Assembly: GCF_000515415.1 (NCBI RefSeq) | Contig: NZ_KI911783.1 | Span: forward strand, 2,904,392-2,968,391 | DNA length: 64,000 nt | Direction of reading: 5' to 3' | Source of the DNA: Bradyrhizobium sp. WSM1417 | Lineage (GTDB): Bacteria; Pseudomonadota; Alphaproteobacteria; Rhizobiales; Xanthobacteraceae | In this document: positions 8,587 to 17,543 of the stretch, in pieces | Position numbering within the stretch: the first letter of the stretch is position 1 | Layout: each line of letters starts with the position of its first letter | Made by a program: the position numbers and the translations under genes | The notes under the pieces: model-generated | What the model saw: the letters and a program-made list of their open reading frames with translations, nothing else | Database searches by the model: none | Told to the model about the DNA's origin: nothing

Positions 8587-9627
8587 TAGAGCATGTTGTT
8601 TTTACCGGAATCGGGATTCCCAGGGAGCCGATTTCTGATTCAAACTTCGTGCTGGAGAACGGAGGCCAGCATGGATGACGCGACCCTATTCGGAAGACCT
8701 TCGTGAACGGGCTCTGGCGCGGGCTGACGCAGGGGAGACGGTTCGCTCGATTGCAGAGGCGCTTGAGATCAGTCCGTCCTGTGTAACCAAGTGGAAGAAC
8801 CTGAGGCGGGAGACTGGAGGCGTTTCGCCAGGCAAGATTGGTGGTCACAAGAGGCCGGTTCTATCAGGTGCCAATGCCGACTGGCTGCGCAAGCGCGTTC
8901 TCTCTGGGCCATTCACCTTGCGGAAGCTGACACAGGAGTTGGCGGCGCGCGGGATCAAGACAGATGTGCGGGCCGTCTGGACGTTTGTGCATGCCGAAGG
9001 ACTGAGTTTCAAAAAAAAGATCCTGCCGGCCAAACAAGATCGCCCGATATCGCTCGTAAACGGACGCGCTGGAAGGCCCATCAAGGCAAGATTGACGCTT
9101 CACGCCTGATTTTCGACGAGATCTGGATCAAGACCAACATGGCGCCACTGCGCGGCTGGGGTCCGAGTGGACAGCGGCTCCAGGCATCCGCGCCTTTCGG
9201 TCATTGGAAGACCATGACTTTCATTGCAGCGCTGCGGCACGACCAGATTAGCGCACCTTGGGTCATCGACGGCCCCATCAATGGGGAACTCTTCACCCTC
9301 TATGTCGAGAAGGTTCTGGTGCCAACGCTGACAAAAGGCGAGATCGTCATCCTCGACAATCTCAGCAGTCACAAAGGCAAGTCCGCCCGCAATGCCATCC
9401 GCGCCGCCGGAGCGCATCTGCTCTTCCTGCCGCCCTACAGTCCCGACCTCAATCCGATCGAACAGGCCTTCGCCAAGCTCAAACATCTGATGCGAGCTGC
9501 AGAGCCGCGTGACGTCGAGGCAACTTGGCGCAAGGTCGGTCAACTGCTCGACCTCTTCTCCGCCCAGGAGTGCGCCAACTATCTCAAAAATTCAGGCTAT
9601 GTTTCCGTATAAAAACAGCATGCTCTA
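8587..9627 (+). mobile_element. IS630-family insertion sequence
   Basis: About 1.04 kb between two TA dinucleotides (8587-8588 and 9626-9627), the duplicated target typical of IS630/Tc1-mariner elements. The ends match as inverted repeats: left GAGCATGTTGTTTTTACCGG, right (reversed) GAGCATGCTGTTTTTATACGG. The transposase gene fills the interior. Ends and catalytic residues look intact, but the coding frame is broken, so autonomous movement is doubtful. Confidence 0.85.
8675..9612 (+). pseudogene. IS630 transposase, one frame break
   Basis: Frame 1 (8675-9109) gives the N-terminal paired HTH domain (YSEDLRERALARADAGET, a second HTH about residues 60-110, SFKKKILPAKQDRP). The C-terminal DDE domain continues in the other frame (to 9612): DIARKRTRWKAHQ, FDEIW (first Asp), ILDNLSSHKG (second Asp), PYSPDLNPIEQAFAKLK (Glu). 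Conserved residues flank the switch directly (QDRP then DIARKR), which puts the break near 9041-9046, a missing base in a CCC run, rather than at the A8 tract at 9011-9018. The motif around the first Asp is one residue shorter than the FIDETW form I expect. Confidence 0.85.
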
Positions 9628-9768
9628 GCGGATGAGCGGCCTCGCTCGATTTCCTGCCGGATGAAAGTGGCCCCAGATCTGGGGAAACGGGTGTTGCGAG
9701 CTGGGTCCGGACGCGCCCTGAGAGGGGCGCTGGGAAACCTGGCGACAGCAGCAAGGTGCGAAGCGCGA

Positions 9769-9800
9769 AGGGCCGCTGTGGTGAGACAGCGGCCCTCTTT
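9769..9800 (+). terminator. Strong hairpin, probable terminator
   Basis: GGGCCGCTGT-GGTGAG-ACAGCGGCCC is a perfect 10-bp stem with a 6-base loop, followed by TCTTT. It suits rho-independent termination on the plus strand, although no clear gene ends just upstream except the IS630 transposase. Confidence 0.55.
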
Positions 9801-10258
9801 CCGGGTTTCAAAATGCTCGAAATGAAATCGCTGCGCCTCCCCGGTTTGCCGAGTTTTCCCGGTCCCTTATGTTCCAGCTATAACATTTGTTAGGCGGTTG
9901 TCTTAACTTCGAAATCGGTGCATCCCACCGGTCACAGCCGCAAAGCCGGGCAGGCTTTCCGCACGTGCCCCTAACAAGAAGATCTCCAGCATCTGACAGC
10001 AAAAGGCCGGCCGGTTCAGGCCGGTGGGCCTCTGTGCTAGCACCACGGGTGTCGCGCCGATCGTGCGGAACGTCGCGGCGTCGGTCGCAGGAGCAGCCTT
10101 TAGCCGTTCCTGCGACCTTCACTTTCGCGGCTCCGGCGCTCTAATCCGCAATGGATCGGCAGCCGGGAGCATTGGGGGCTGGAAAGCCAGCCGTGCCATG
10201 TTCGCTCCAAAGTGACAAGGCACCTCCGGTAGTTGTACGGAGTCCATTTTCGGAACGG

Positions 10259-10280
10259 GGTGTTCTACTGTAAGAACACC
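10259..10280. promoter_or_regulatory. Perfect palindrome, possible operator
   Basis: GGTGTTCT-ACTGTA-AGAACACC: two 8-bp arms around a 6-bp centre, in otherwise unstructured DNA. The geometry suits a dimeric regulator. No neighbouring gene start clearly belongs to it. Confidence 0.35.
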
Positions 10281-10603
10281 GGCGCGATTTAAGAACCAAC
10301 CAATTTCAAGTTGTCCGGGAATGCCGCAGTGGGGCTGGAACCACGCTGCGGCTTTTCCCATGAGCGAACCCAATTCTTTGTTGAGCCGTATCTGGCCGGA
10401 GCAATGTTTTCCGAGGGGACGGATTGTGAGCATCCAAGGCATAGTGGCGACTATATTGGAGCAAGAGCTGACCGCGCGGGCGTGCGGTCATTGCGGCATT
10501 CCGATTGCATGCAGATCGTGGAAAACCTACTCGTTCGCTTGAAGGAGCTGGACCAGGAATTAGCCGCTCGAACGATCAAGCAAAGCTGAGCTCGTATGAG
10601 AGA

Positions 10604-10644
10604 CGGCCCCGGCTTCAGGGGGCTTTGAGGTTAGGCCGGGGCCG
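10604..10644 (-). terminator. Stem-loop downstream of a minus-strand gene pair
   Basis: CGGCCCCGGC and GCCGGGGCCG form a perfect 10-bp stem with a 21-base loop about 60-100 bp past the stop of the gene at 10706. The U-tract is weak, so termination is only likely, not certain. Confidence 0.35.
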
Positions 10645-10705
10645 CTCCGCCAGCTCGGGCGGCGAGCCAGCGCGGATTCAAGCGGAAACGCCCCCGGCAG
10701 GTTCC

Positions 10706-10972
10706 TTAAGGCGCCAACAAATCCTCGCCCGGCGTCAGCAGCCGCACGTAGGTGCCGCTCTCATGCAGCTCCAGCCAGCCCTTCTCGACAGCGCACCTGA
10801 TGCCAGCGCCGAACTCTGCCCCGCTTGCTTTAAGCGTGTAGAGGAAGGGATAGTTGATCTTATCGATATGGATTCTGCCGTCCTGTACCGCCTCGATGCC
10901 TGAAGCTAGCTGAACTAGCTTGCGGGCTGCGGCTTGTGGATCGGCAAAAGGGCGTTCGGTGACGTGCTTCAT
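10706..10972 (-). CDS. Hypothetical protein (88 aa)
   Basis: From ATG 10972 it encodes 88 residues: MKHVTERPFADPQAAARKL, a helix, then IDKINYPFLYTLKASGAEF and WLELHESGTYVRLLTPGE, which read as a small mixed helix/strand domain with a winged-helix-like ending. A TTG at 10984 would overlap the stop of the upstream gene. The two genes are adjacent on the same strand and probably co-transcribed. I recall homologues in bradyrhizobia but no function. Confidence 0.6.
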   Translation of the reverse strand: MKHVTERPFADPQAAARKLVQLASGIEAVQDGRIHIDKINYPFLYTLKASGAEFGAGIRCAVEKGWLELHESGTYVRLLTPGEDLLAP

Positions 10973-10980
10973 CGGCGGAG

Positions 10981-11265
10981 TCAAAACCTCAAGCCCATGC
11001 TTGGCCTGACTTGCCCGCGGCTGTCATGCCAGTTCGGGACGATATGCACAGATCCTGCGGCGCCGCACGCTGAGCAGACCCGGCGCAAGCCGACACGCGA
11101 CCACGGCTGATCCTGCGGGAGTGCGTCGGGCCGCACGTTGACCCGGCGATCACAACGGCCATTTTGGCACTGGATGCTGCAGGTCACATGGCCGTCGGCC
11201 AGCCATTCAGCGGGGCTGCGAGGCGGATAATGGCCGGCCCATTTCGTGTATCGGCGAGTGCGCAT
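10981..11265 (-). CDS. Small zinc-ribbon-like protein (94 aa)
   Basis: 94 residues starting MRTRRYTKWAGHYPPRS. Two cysteine pairs or singles (CSIQCQNGRC near residues 29-38 and VCSACG near 63-68) are spaced as in a small treble-clef or zinc ribbon. The C-terminus is SVHIVPNWHD. Nucleic-acid or metal binding is plausible from the cysteines but unproven. It runs directly into the gene at 10706-10972. Confidence 0.6.
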   Translation of the reverse strand: MRTRRYTKWAGHYPPRSPAEWLADGHVTCSIQCQNGRCDRRVNVRPDALPQDQPWSRVGLRRVCSACGAAGSVHIVPNWHDSRGQVRPSMGLRF

Positions 11266-11413
11266 GCCGCCATCAAGGCATCGCGAGTAGCGCGCAAATT
11301 TTCGGTCGGTAGTAGCTCCAACGGTGCCGGAGCTACTGCCTATTGCGGCTCTGGAATTGACGGAGCGGCTTCCACGCCAGGCTGGGGCAGGTGCGCCGGC
11401 CTAGTAACGAAGT

Positions 11414-11431
11414 GTTACAAATCGGTTACAA
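11414..11431. repeat. Two GTTACAA direct repeats 11 bp apart
   Basis: GTTACAA at 11414-11420 and again at 11425-11431, one helical turn apart, upstream of the excisionase-like gene. Candidate arm-type or operator sites. A TATAAT-like -10 element at 11469-11474 lies just before that gene's ATG. Confidence 0.35.
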
Positions 11432-11477
11432 TGGCCGTTTGTGCCGCATTCGTTCCAGAGCGACCGTATATAATGTC

Positions 11478-11801
11478 ATGAGTGCGTCGGATTCGGCCGG
11501 CGAGGTTCGCAGAGCAATATTTCTCAGGGGCAGCACGCTCTTGCCCATTCCTTCCAATGACAACCACCGGCTGCAACCACGCGGCCTACGCCGTGCCGAT
11601 GCGGCACGGTACCTCGGGATCTCTCCCAGCTATTTCGATACCCCGCGTAAGGCCGGTAACATTCCAGCGCCGAGGCAGATGCTCGGCCTGGTGCTATGGG
11701 ACCGCAACGACTTGGATCCCTTGTTCGATGGTGTTTCGGTCGGGAACGAAAACGACGACTATTGGGATAAGCAATGCGGCAGCGGAAGCCAAAATACGTA
11801 A
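11478..11801 (+). CDS. Excisionase-like helix-turn-helix protein
   Basis: 107 residues from ATG 11478. Residues about 37-85 form a MerR/excisionase-type winged helix: RGLRRADAARYLGISPSYFD, then RKAGNIPAPRQM and VLWDRNDLDPLFD. This is the pattern of small DNA-binding proteins encoded just before phage-type integrases. The expected leucine after YFDT is a proline here, which may harm the recognition helix. The gene overlaps the next frame by 28 bp, the usual arrangement with an integrase. No clear ribosome binding site; TATAAT nine bases upstream hints at a leaderless transcript. Confidence 0.65.
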   Translation: MSASDSAGEVRRAIFLRGSTLLPIPSNDNHRLQPRGLRRADAARYLGISPSYFDTPRKAGNIPAPRQMLGLVLWDRNDLDPLFDGVSVGNENDDYWDKQCGSGSQNT

Positions 11802-12070
11802 ACGAATATCTCGATAGGCACGGGCGACCCCGCGTCTATCTGCGCAGGCCAGGCAGGCCGCAACTTGCTTTGCCCGCGCCTCTCTACACACCGGAATTCT
11901 GGACGGCCTATCGCGCTGCTATGAGCGCGGACCAGCCAACGCCGGAGGTGCGCCGTATCAAGCCCGGCACGATTGCTGCTGCTGTGCGCGGCTATTACGG
12001 CAGCGCCGAATTCAAGGGGCTGGCTGAGAGCACGCAAACCATTTATCGCAACGCGACCTGTATCGTATAG
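11774..12070 (+). pseudogene. Truncated tyrosine recombinase (integrase N-terminus)
   Basis: 98 residues: MRQRKPKYVNEYLDRHGRPRVYLRRPG, then IKPGTIAAAVRGYYGSAEFKGLAESTQTIYRNA. These are the N-terminal arm-binding region and the start of the core-binding (SAM-like) domain of integrases of prophages and islands. It stops right after TIYRNATCIV; the catalytic domain with its Arg-His-Arg-Tyr residues is absent. With the excisionase-like gene this is the stump of an integrative element. The next gene begins 48 bp on and is unrelated, so the rest was deleted. Confidence 0.75.
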
Positions 12071-12117
12071 CCTCGTGCGCAACTGACATGCATGATTACC
12101 CTCATAAGTTGGCCCCA

Positions 12118-12702
12118 ATGCCGAGCTATTCGACTGCCGCAGCACTTGTCTTCCTGTTTTCCTTCGCGCCAAGTTTTGCTCAATCCCGTCAGGAGGAGGG
12201 GATTTTGAGCTCCTCATCCGACGACGGACCGATGCCTTTTATCGACCTGCTGGCGTCGATGTCAGGGCATTGCAAGACGTTGACGGTCGCTGGCCGCAGC
12301 TTCAACTGCAAGACCATTGCTTACGCTCATGGGGACAAGGGCCGGGTGAATTTTGCAGTCGCCGTCGACGATCCCGAGGATGAGAATCACGTGGTGTCGT
12401 TCTCCGGCGAGAACGGGAAGCGGGCCGACGACAATTCCTATGAGCTGCCGATCGACCGCATGCTGCTCAATTCCAGGGACCGCCCCAAGGTCGATGGCCT
12501 GCCGGTACCCAGTAAACAGGCCTCAACGGGCGTCTGCCGCCAAACCGGCAATTTCGCGGCAAGGAAGGTGAACGACGTCACCTGCTTTGCCATCGACAGC
12601 GAGGGCCGCCGCTACGAACTGCTGTTCGTTTCTGACGGCACGCCCGTAAGCGTGCGTCGTATCAGGCAGTCGGCGCCGTCAATCCAGGATCCGTTCAAGT
12701 GA
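12118..12702 (+). CDS. Secreted hypothetical protein
   Basis: 194 residues from MPSYSTAAALVFLFSFAPSFAQ, a good signal peptide. A longer start at 12088 would put ten residues before the hydrophobic core. The mature part has four cysteines (GHCKTL, FNCKTI, GVCRQT, VTCFAI) likely forming two disulfides, and alternating strands (RVNFAVAVDD, HVVSFSGENG, YELLFVSDGTPV). Probably a periplasmic beta-rich domain. Family unknown. Confidence 0.65.
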   Translation: MPSYSTAAALVFLFSFAPSFAQSRQEEGILSSSSDDGPMPFIDLLASMSGHCKTLTVAGRSFNCKTIAYAHGDKGRVNFAVAVDDPEDENHVVSFSGENGKRADDNSYELPIDRMLLNSRDRPKVDGLPVPSKQASTGVCRQTGNFAARKVNDVTCFAIDSEGRRYELLFVSDGTPVSVRRIRQSAPSIQDPFK

Positions 12703-13211
12703 GAGCTGCGAATGTGGACACAGGAATCACAACGCAGATAAAAAGATCGCCTGTTCAGCCTTGCGGTGTAAGGTCCTCAAACCACGCCTGGCGCGCCCAG
12801 ATGGTCGCCGGGCGGGAGAAAGCCTGGGTAACCTAGCGCGTCGCAGCGGCTGGACTTTCCTGAACAGCCGTCTCCCGGCATCGCTCTCGTTGATCAGAAC
12901 GGGTCGGTTCGGCCTGGGGGTAATGCTGATCACGCAATTCCGGCTCTCGGCTGCACGGCTTGCCGTCCGAAAATCTCTTCATCCGCCATCGAGCGGGGCG
13001 ACAGCCTCGACACTATCTGTCCAGGCCAAGGTGCTTCCGTTCTTCCTTTTGATCCCGGCTTCGCCGTTCAGGGCTCTTGAGAGTGGGCGGCACCGCTCCG
13101 GCAGCTCGGCGGCAGCCTTAACCTTCGACCAAGTTCCATATTCCTTTCCCGGAGTAACGGCCGCATAGCTTACTGGTTTTCAGCTCGAGATTTTCCGATG
13201 AGGTCTCTGCC
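12703..13211. other. 509-bp stretch, nothing supported
   Basis: A minus-strand frame at about 12985-13165 has protein-like composition but no start codon; the other frames look random. No repeats or RNA gene seen. Confidence 0.3.
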
Positions 13212-13373
13212 ATGTCCCAAGGCGTCGAAGATCTGCAGATGTTGCGTCTCATCAGGGCTTTTCAAAAGATCACTGATCAGGACTCTCGGCGCATGGTTGT
13301 GATGTTCGTCGAGGAGCAGCTTGACAAGCAAGTGGCGCGAACCCGACAAAAGCTTGGGCGGACCGAGCACTAG
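13212..13373 (+). CDS. Small helical hypothetical protein (53 aa)
   Basis: MSQGVEDLQMLRLIRAFQKI then TDQDSRRMVVMFVEEQLDKQ and a basic tail. I recall many bradyrhizobial small proteins with the pattern L-I-R-A-F-x-K-I-T-D-x-x-x-R-R, which supports this frame over the overlapping opposite-strand one. Function unknown. Confidence 0.55.
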   Translation: MSQGVEDLQMLRLIRAFQKITDQDSRRMVVMFVEEQLDKQVARTRQKLGRTEH

Positions 13374-14081
13374 CGCGAGATCAAACCATTTTCCTCGTGC
13401 GGCGTGATGGCGCTACGGGCTGAAGATCGCCGGTCGGACGCAGTCCGATCAGATCGGGCCGGCGCACCTGCCGAGAGGGCGCTCGCCGAGACTGCCGCGC
13501 AAGATGTTTCACATCAGCAACCCGCCGCTCACGAGGCTGCACGACCAGTCCGGGCTCGATTATCTCGGCGTGTTTACTACAGTGCTCCAGCTCAACGACC
13601 GCAGGCCTGTCTTGCAAGGGCGCAGTCGAGGACGAGCGTTGGCGCGGCGTCCGAGGGGGGCTCCATGAATCAGGAGACCACCAGACCGCAATCGCGGGGA
13701 TGCGGGACCGACGCCAAAGGAAACTGTAAGGCAGTGATTCGCGGCGAGCCGCATGGAAGTACTGCGGGCAACGTTCTCCAATACGCGCATCTGCCGTGGC
13801 TTGACGATCAGTGAGCGTCCGGTTGCGCGAAGCGCGGGGCTTGGAAGGCTCGCTCGCCCGTCATCAGTTGGGCGGGAGACTCGCGGATGGCGAGTGAAAG
13901 GACCGACACACCAACCTTCAGAGAATTCCGTCGCTCAGAACAATCGCGTCCCAATGACAGCTGGCCGGAAGTTGCTCACCAGAGGGAGACCATCACGGCC
14001 CCGGCAACTGGATATCGCACGCAGGCCATCGCCGGAATGAAACTGCATCATCGAGGTGTTAGATAGAAGGCATTTTGATGC
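13374..14081. other. 708-bp stretch, nothing supported
   Basis: Frames on both strands are open because of high GC but none has a ribosome binding site, a domain or a consistent pattern. A plus-strand reading near 13490-13570 (PRKMFHISNPPLTRL) might be a fragment of a gene I cannot identify. Confidence 0.25.
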
Positions 14082-14816
14082 TTATACCGCGAGCAAGCGG
14101 GTGCCTTGGATGCTCATGAGCGTGAGATTTCCAGTTGCATACGCCCCTGTATCGATGTTGGCCCGGTTGGCACGTAACTCGGCGCTGCGCACCGGAGTAT
14201 GACCGTGCACGATATACTTGCTGAAGTGTTCGTCGCTCTTCAAGAACTCGTCGCGAATCGACAGCAAGTCGTCTTCGTGCTGTTCGGACAGGGGCAGACC
14301 GGGTCGAATGCCGGCGTGTACGAAGAAGAAGTCTCCGCAGGTAAAGGACAGTCTCAAATTGCGCAAGAACTCGACGTGACTACGCGGAATAGCTCGGGCA
14401 AGCTCCCGCAGCAGGTTGGTCGGGTCTCCCCTCAAATCCGCCGATGAAACTCCATAAGAGGCGAGCGTCTGTGCTCCGCCAATCCGAAGCCAGTCGTTCA
14501 GAAGATGGGGCTCACGCAGGACCCTGACCAGGAATGACTCGTGGTTCCCCTTCAAAAAAACGGTGTTATTTCGCCGGCTGCGTTCAATTAAGATATCCAG
14601 GGTCGATCGTGTGTCGGGGCCACGATCGATATAGTCGCCCATGAACACCTCAATCGCGTGTGAAGGCCGACTATGAGCCAGATCGGCATCGATCACGCGC
14701 AGCATCGGCATCAACAAATGCGCACAGCCGTGGATATCGGACATTGCATAAACCCGAACCCCCTCCGGCAGCTGGGGTTTCGGCTTCGAAAGGCGTGATC
14801 GGAAGAAAGGAAGCAT
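14082..14816 (-). CDS. Calcineurin-like metallophosphoesterase (Ser/Thr phosphatase type)
   Basis: About 244 residues from MLPFFRSRLS; a frame extension to 14966 exists but looks non-coding. All metal motifs are present: SDIHG (residues about 26-30), GDYIDRG (about 61-67), GNHE (about 92-95), a mid-domain VHAG and late HGHTP. This is the arrangement of bacterial PPP-like phosphatases. It hydrolyses phosphomonoesters with two bound metals; the substrate is not evident. It lies 570 bp from the sugar-phosphate transferase on the other strand, at the left edge of the polysaccharide locus. Confidence 0.85.
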   Translation of the reverse strand: MLPFFRSRLSKPKPQLPEGVRVYAMSDIHGCAHLLMPMLRVIDADLAHSRPSHAIEVFMGDYIDRGPDTRSTLDILIERSRRNNTVFLKGNHESFLVRVLREPHLLNDWLRIGGAQTLASYGVSSADLRGDPTNLLRELARAIPRSHVEFLRNLRLSFTCGDFFFVHAGIRPGLPLSEQHEDDLLSIRDEFLKSDEHFSKYIVHGHTPVRSAELRANRANIDTGAYATGNLTLMSIQGTRLLAV

Positions 14817-15389
14817 TCTGAAGCTGGCGCTTGAAACCTGTTGGTCGAGCAAGGTAGTTCGTGAGACATCGTTGGAAGTTACCAGGTACAAAGTCAAACG
14901 GGGCTTTCGTGCTGAAGAACCGAGCTGACGAATACGACAGCTTTGTGTGCGGAATTGACGAGACATCAGAACGCGTCGATCTGGTCATGACCATATTTAT
15001 TCGTACGTTTAACGAGCGCAGCGGGGTATCTGCGGCTGATAGAGAAATCCGGACCTGGAAGGCCGGACTCAACGCGCCTCATTCCAAAACAGAGCAACCC
15101 TGCTGGTTGAGCGATTTCGTTCTTCTCGTGCTGATTTGAAAAGGGATGAGGACTCTGCCTTGGCTCATATAACCAGGGTGTGACGCCGTCATGTTGTCAA
15201 TGCCACGAGCAGATTAAAATACACGCATCGCGGGAACACTATCCAAATTCAGAGCCCAGCTCTGCGATGCAAGAAAAACGCGTGCGGTGCCACATTGTCG
15301 CTGCGATCTGTCAACACCCTGTGTCGCGAACACCGCAAATCATCTGCGTTGCGATGAGTGCACGAGCGCTCGGCACTTAGGGGTATCGA
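14817..15389. other. Divergent intergenic region, 573 bp
   Basis: Upstream region of both the phosphatase (minus) and the polysaccharide-initiating transferase (plus). An AT-richer stretch near 14990-15010 could hold promoters, but I cannot point to convincing -35/-10 pairs. A plus-strand open frame at 14861-15139 has no ribosome binding site. Confidence 0.3.
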
Positions 15390-16817
15390 ATGGTTGTTGC
15401 AACTTACGGCTCTGATGACGGTCATTCGCTTTCTGCCGCGCGCGGGACCGCACTTCAAAGACCATTCCAGGTTTTCGTCATCGCCGCTGATCTCTTGCTG
15501 ATCTTGATCTGCTACGCAGCGGCATCCCGGTTTTACAGCGCAGCGACGGCCTCAGTCCCGGAAGGCACCTCGGTTGGCGCGGGCCTTATTGTGGGCGTGC
15601 TGTTTATTTCAATCGCCTACTTTCAGGGCGTGTACGACACACATCGCTTGCTGAAGCTCGCCTGGCAGTTGCGCAAAGCCATCGTCATCTGGGCGGCATC
15701 CTTGATGATACTGGCCGTTTCGGCGTTCCTGCTGAAGTCGACGGACAATCTGTCGCGAGGCACGGTCATCATTTTCGCCGGTGCCGGCGGCGTCGGACTG
15801 ATGAGCCTTCGGTTCGTCTGGCAAGTGGCCCTGGGATCGAGCTTTGCAAAAGGACGTCTGGTCGATCGCAAGGTCGTTCTGCTCAGTCTGAAGCCGCTCG
15901 ACTTCACTTCGAACCGCTTCAAGGATTTGAGGAAGAACGGATTTGATGTCGTTCGTCATTTTGTCATCGGTGCGGATGGCGAAGAGGGGTGGGAAAGACT
16001 GATCCGCGACGTCATTCGCCAGTCGCGGGCGGCGGACGTTGATGAGTATCTGCTGGCGATTGACTGGAACGAACTGCCGCTGTTGCAAAAGATTGGACAG
16101 CATCTGCGGGCGGTCTCGCAGCCAGTTCGGCTGTTACCGGACAACTCGATTGCTGATCTGGTCTCGCGTCCGTTCCTTCCGGTCAGCGGGACCGTGGCAA
16201 TCGAGCTCCAGCGCCCTCCACTGACCATATTCGAGCGGTTGCAAAAACGCAGCCTCGATGTGGGCCTGGCGTCGTTCGGCCTGATTGCATTGGCGCCGTT
16301 GTTGATGACGATCTCGGTTCTGATCAAGCTCGACTCGAGCGGAAACGTGCTCTTCCGGCAAATGCGCCGCGGATGTAACGGCAAGCCGTTCCAGATTTTG
16401 AAGTTCCGGACCATGACGGTTGCCGAGAACGGCGATACGGTTGCGCAGGCGACGAAGGGCGATACGCGCGTAACCAGGTTGGGGCGGTTCCTTCGTATGA
16501 CAAGTATGGACGAGTTGCCCCAGCTCTGGAATGTGCTGCGGGGTGACATGTCGCTCGTCGGCCCACGCCCGCACGCGTTGGCGCACGACAACTACTATGA
16601 CGAGCTGATCCGCAACTACATCTATCGCCATCACATGAAACCTGGCTTGACGGGCTGGGCCCAGGTCAATGGCTTCCGTGGCGAGACGCCGACGATCGAC
16701 CTGATGGAGAAGCGGGTGGATTACGACGTCTGGTACGTCAGCAATTGGAGTATCTGGCTCGATCTAAAGATCATGGCGCGCACCGCCGCCGCCGTCATGT
16801 TCCAGGAAGCCTATTGA
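15390..16817 (+). CDS. Undecaprenyl-phosphate sugar-1-phosphate transferase (polyprenyl glycosylphosphotransferase)
   Basis: 475 residues. Four N-terminal membrane helices (about 25-130) lead to a CoA-binding-like cytoplasmic domain, a fifth helix (about 285-315) and a C-terminal catalytic domain. That domain has KFRTM, RLGRFLRMTSMDELPQLWNVLRGDMSLVGPRP and KPGLTGWAQVNGFRG. This is the WcaJ/PssA/ExoY family, which moves a hexose-1-phosphate (usually glucose or galactose) from its UDP form to undecaprenyl phosphate at the inner membrane. It is the priming step for the repeat unit built by the glycosyltransferases in this locus. Confidence 0.93.
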   Translation: MVVATYGSDDGHSLSAARGTALQRPFQVFVIAADLLLILICYAAASRFYSAATASVPEGTSVGAGLIVGVLFISIAYFQGVYDTHRLLKLAWQLRKAIVIWAASLMILAVSAFLLKSTDNLSRGTVIIFAGAGGVGLMSLRFVWQVALGSSFAKGRLVDRKVVLLSLKPLDFTSNRFKDLRKNGFDVVRHFVIGADGEEGWERLIRDVIRQSRAADVDEYLLAIDWNELPLLQKIGQHLRAVSQPVRLLPDNSIADLVSRPFLPVSGTVAIELQRPPLTIFERLQKRSLDVGLASFGLIALAPLLMTISVLIKLDSSGNVLFRQMRRGCNGKPFQILKFRTMTVAENGDTVAQATKGDTRVTRLGRFLRMTSMDELPQLWNVLRGDMSLVGPRPHALAHDNYYDELIRNYIYRHHMKPGLTGWAQVNGFRGETPTIDLMEKRVDYDVWYVSNWSIWLDLKIMARTAAAVMFQEAY

Positions 16818-16864
16818 GGGGGAGCGCATGTCCGGACCAACGCGCAGCTGCTCCGGCTCTGGAC

Positions 16865-17152
16865 TCAGCGGCCCCGCCATCGTCCGAGGACCCGCACGAG
16901 CTCGTTGCGGAGGGCTATGAGCGGGGGGACCAGCATGAAAAATGCGCCCATCGCGATCGAGATCACTACGTGACGGAGTGAGAGCGGCTCGTCATGATCA
17001 AGTTGGGCAGTGCTCTTCTCGATCTGGGCGGGCAACAAGGCTGTCCCGGAGGGGGGCCCCAGTTTGCGCGGCGGAACCATGATCAACACAAAGAGAATAT
17101 TGATCAGTAACCACATGCTCAAAAGAACGAGGGCGGTCAACATCGAAGTCAC
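16865..17152 (-). CDS. Small two-helix membrane protein (95 aa)
   Basis: Hydrophobic segments at residues about 5-27 (ALVLLSMWLLINILFVLIMV) and about 64-84 (VVISIAMGAFFMLVPPLIAL) flank a polar loop of about 35 residues. It ends 48 bp from the stop of the convergent transferase gene. No family known; its place in the locus hints at a polysaccharide-related role but no more. Confidence 0.55.
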   Translation of the reverse strand: MTSMLTALVLLSMWLLINILFVLIMVPPRKLGPPSGTALLPAQIEKSTAQLDHDEPLSLRHVVISIAMGAFFMLVPPLIALRNELVRVLGRWRGR

Positions 17153-17543
17153 CGAAAAAACAGCCTATACAACGCCACGCAAGCTCCAGGCAACCCCGAA
17201 GAAAAGAGTGCCTGAAATTTGTGCGACCAGGTTGAGCAGATCAGTTTGGCCTAAACTCAGCGTTTCCTGTCAGAGAGGCCGCTACAACAGAAATTTGCCA
17301 ACGCTGCGAGCGCGTACCGCCAACAGCTAGGTACGGCAATCAAGGTCGTTTGTGGATTCCGGACGAATACGGAAGATCCACCCGGCCGCTATGGTAAATG
17401 CGCTTTGGTAAAGAGAGAGCGTGCAATGGACACGCTGGGCCCGGTTCCCATTCCCGATTGAGGCGAAATCGTTCTTTCCCGACGCTGATGATCGGTTCCG
17501 CTGCGCACCCGGTTGTGGAGGCTCGTGCAAAGGCTTCGGACCC
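17153..17543. other. 391-bp gap, nothing certain
   Basis: A short minus-strand hydrophobic reading (QISGTLFFGVAWSLRGVV, about 17170-17240) has no start codon with a ribosome binding site. Otherwise empty downstream region of the chain-length kinase gene. Confidence 0.3.

Larger units (their letters stand above)
9628..10705. other. 1.08-kb stretch without a confident gene
   Basis: Holds a strong hairpin (9770-9795), a palindrome (10259-10280) and a long stem-loop (10604-10644). Several open frames (for example 10321-10542 with a CGHCG motif) lack ribosome binding sites and family resemblance. Confidence 0.4.

Noticed and set aside
9011-9018. A8 tract in the IS630 transposase as a programmed frameshift site
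   Set aside because: Conserved transposase residues continue in frame 1 for about ten codons past the tract, so the switch must occur later, near 9041-9046.
12985-13165. Minus-strand coding-like frame (KEYGTWSKVKAAAELPER)
   Set aside because: No start codon lies between the preceding stop and the coding-like part.
14861-15139. Plus-strand 92-residue frame beside the phosphatase
   Set aside because: No ribosome binding site or domain; it lies in the expected divergent promoter region.
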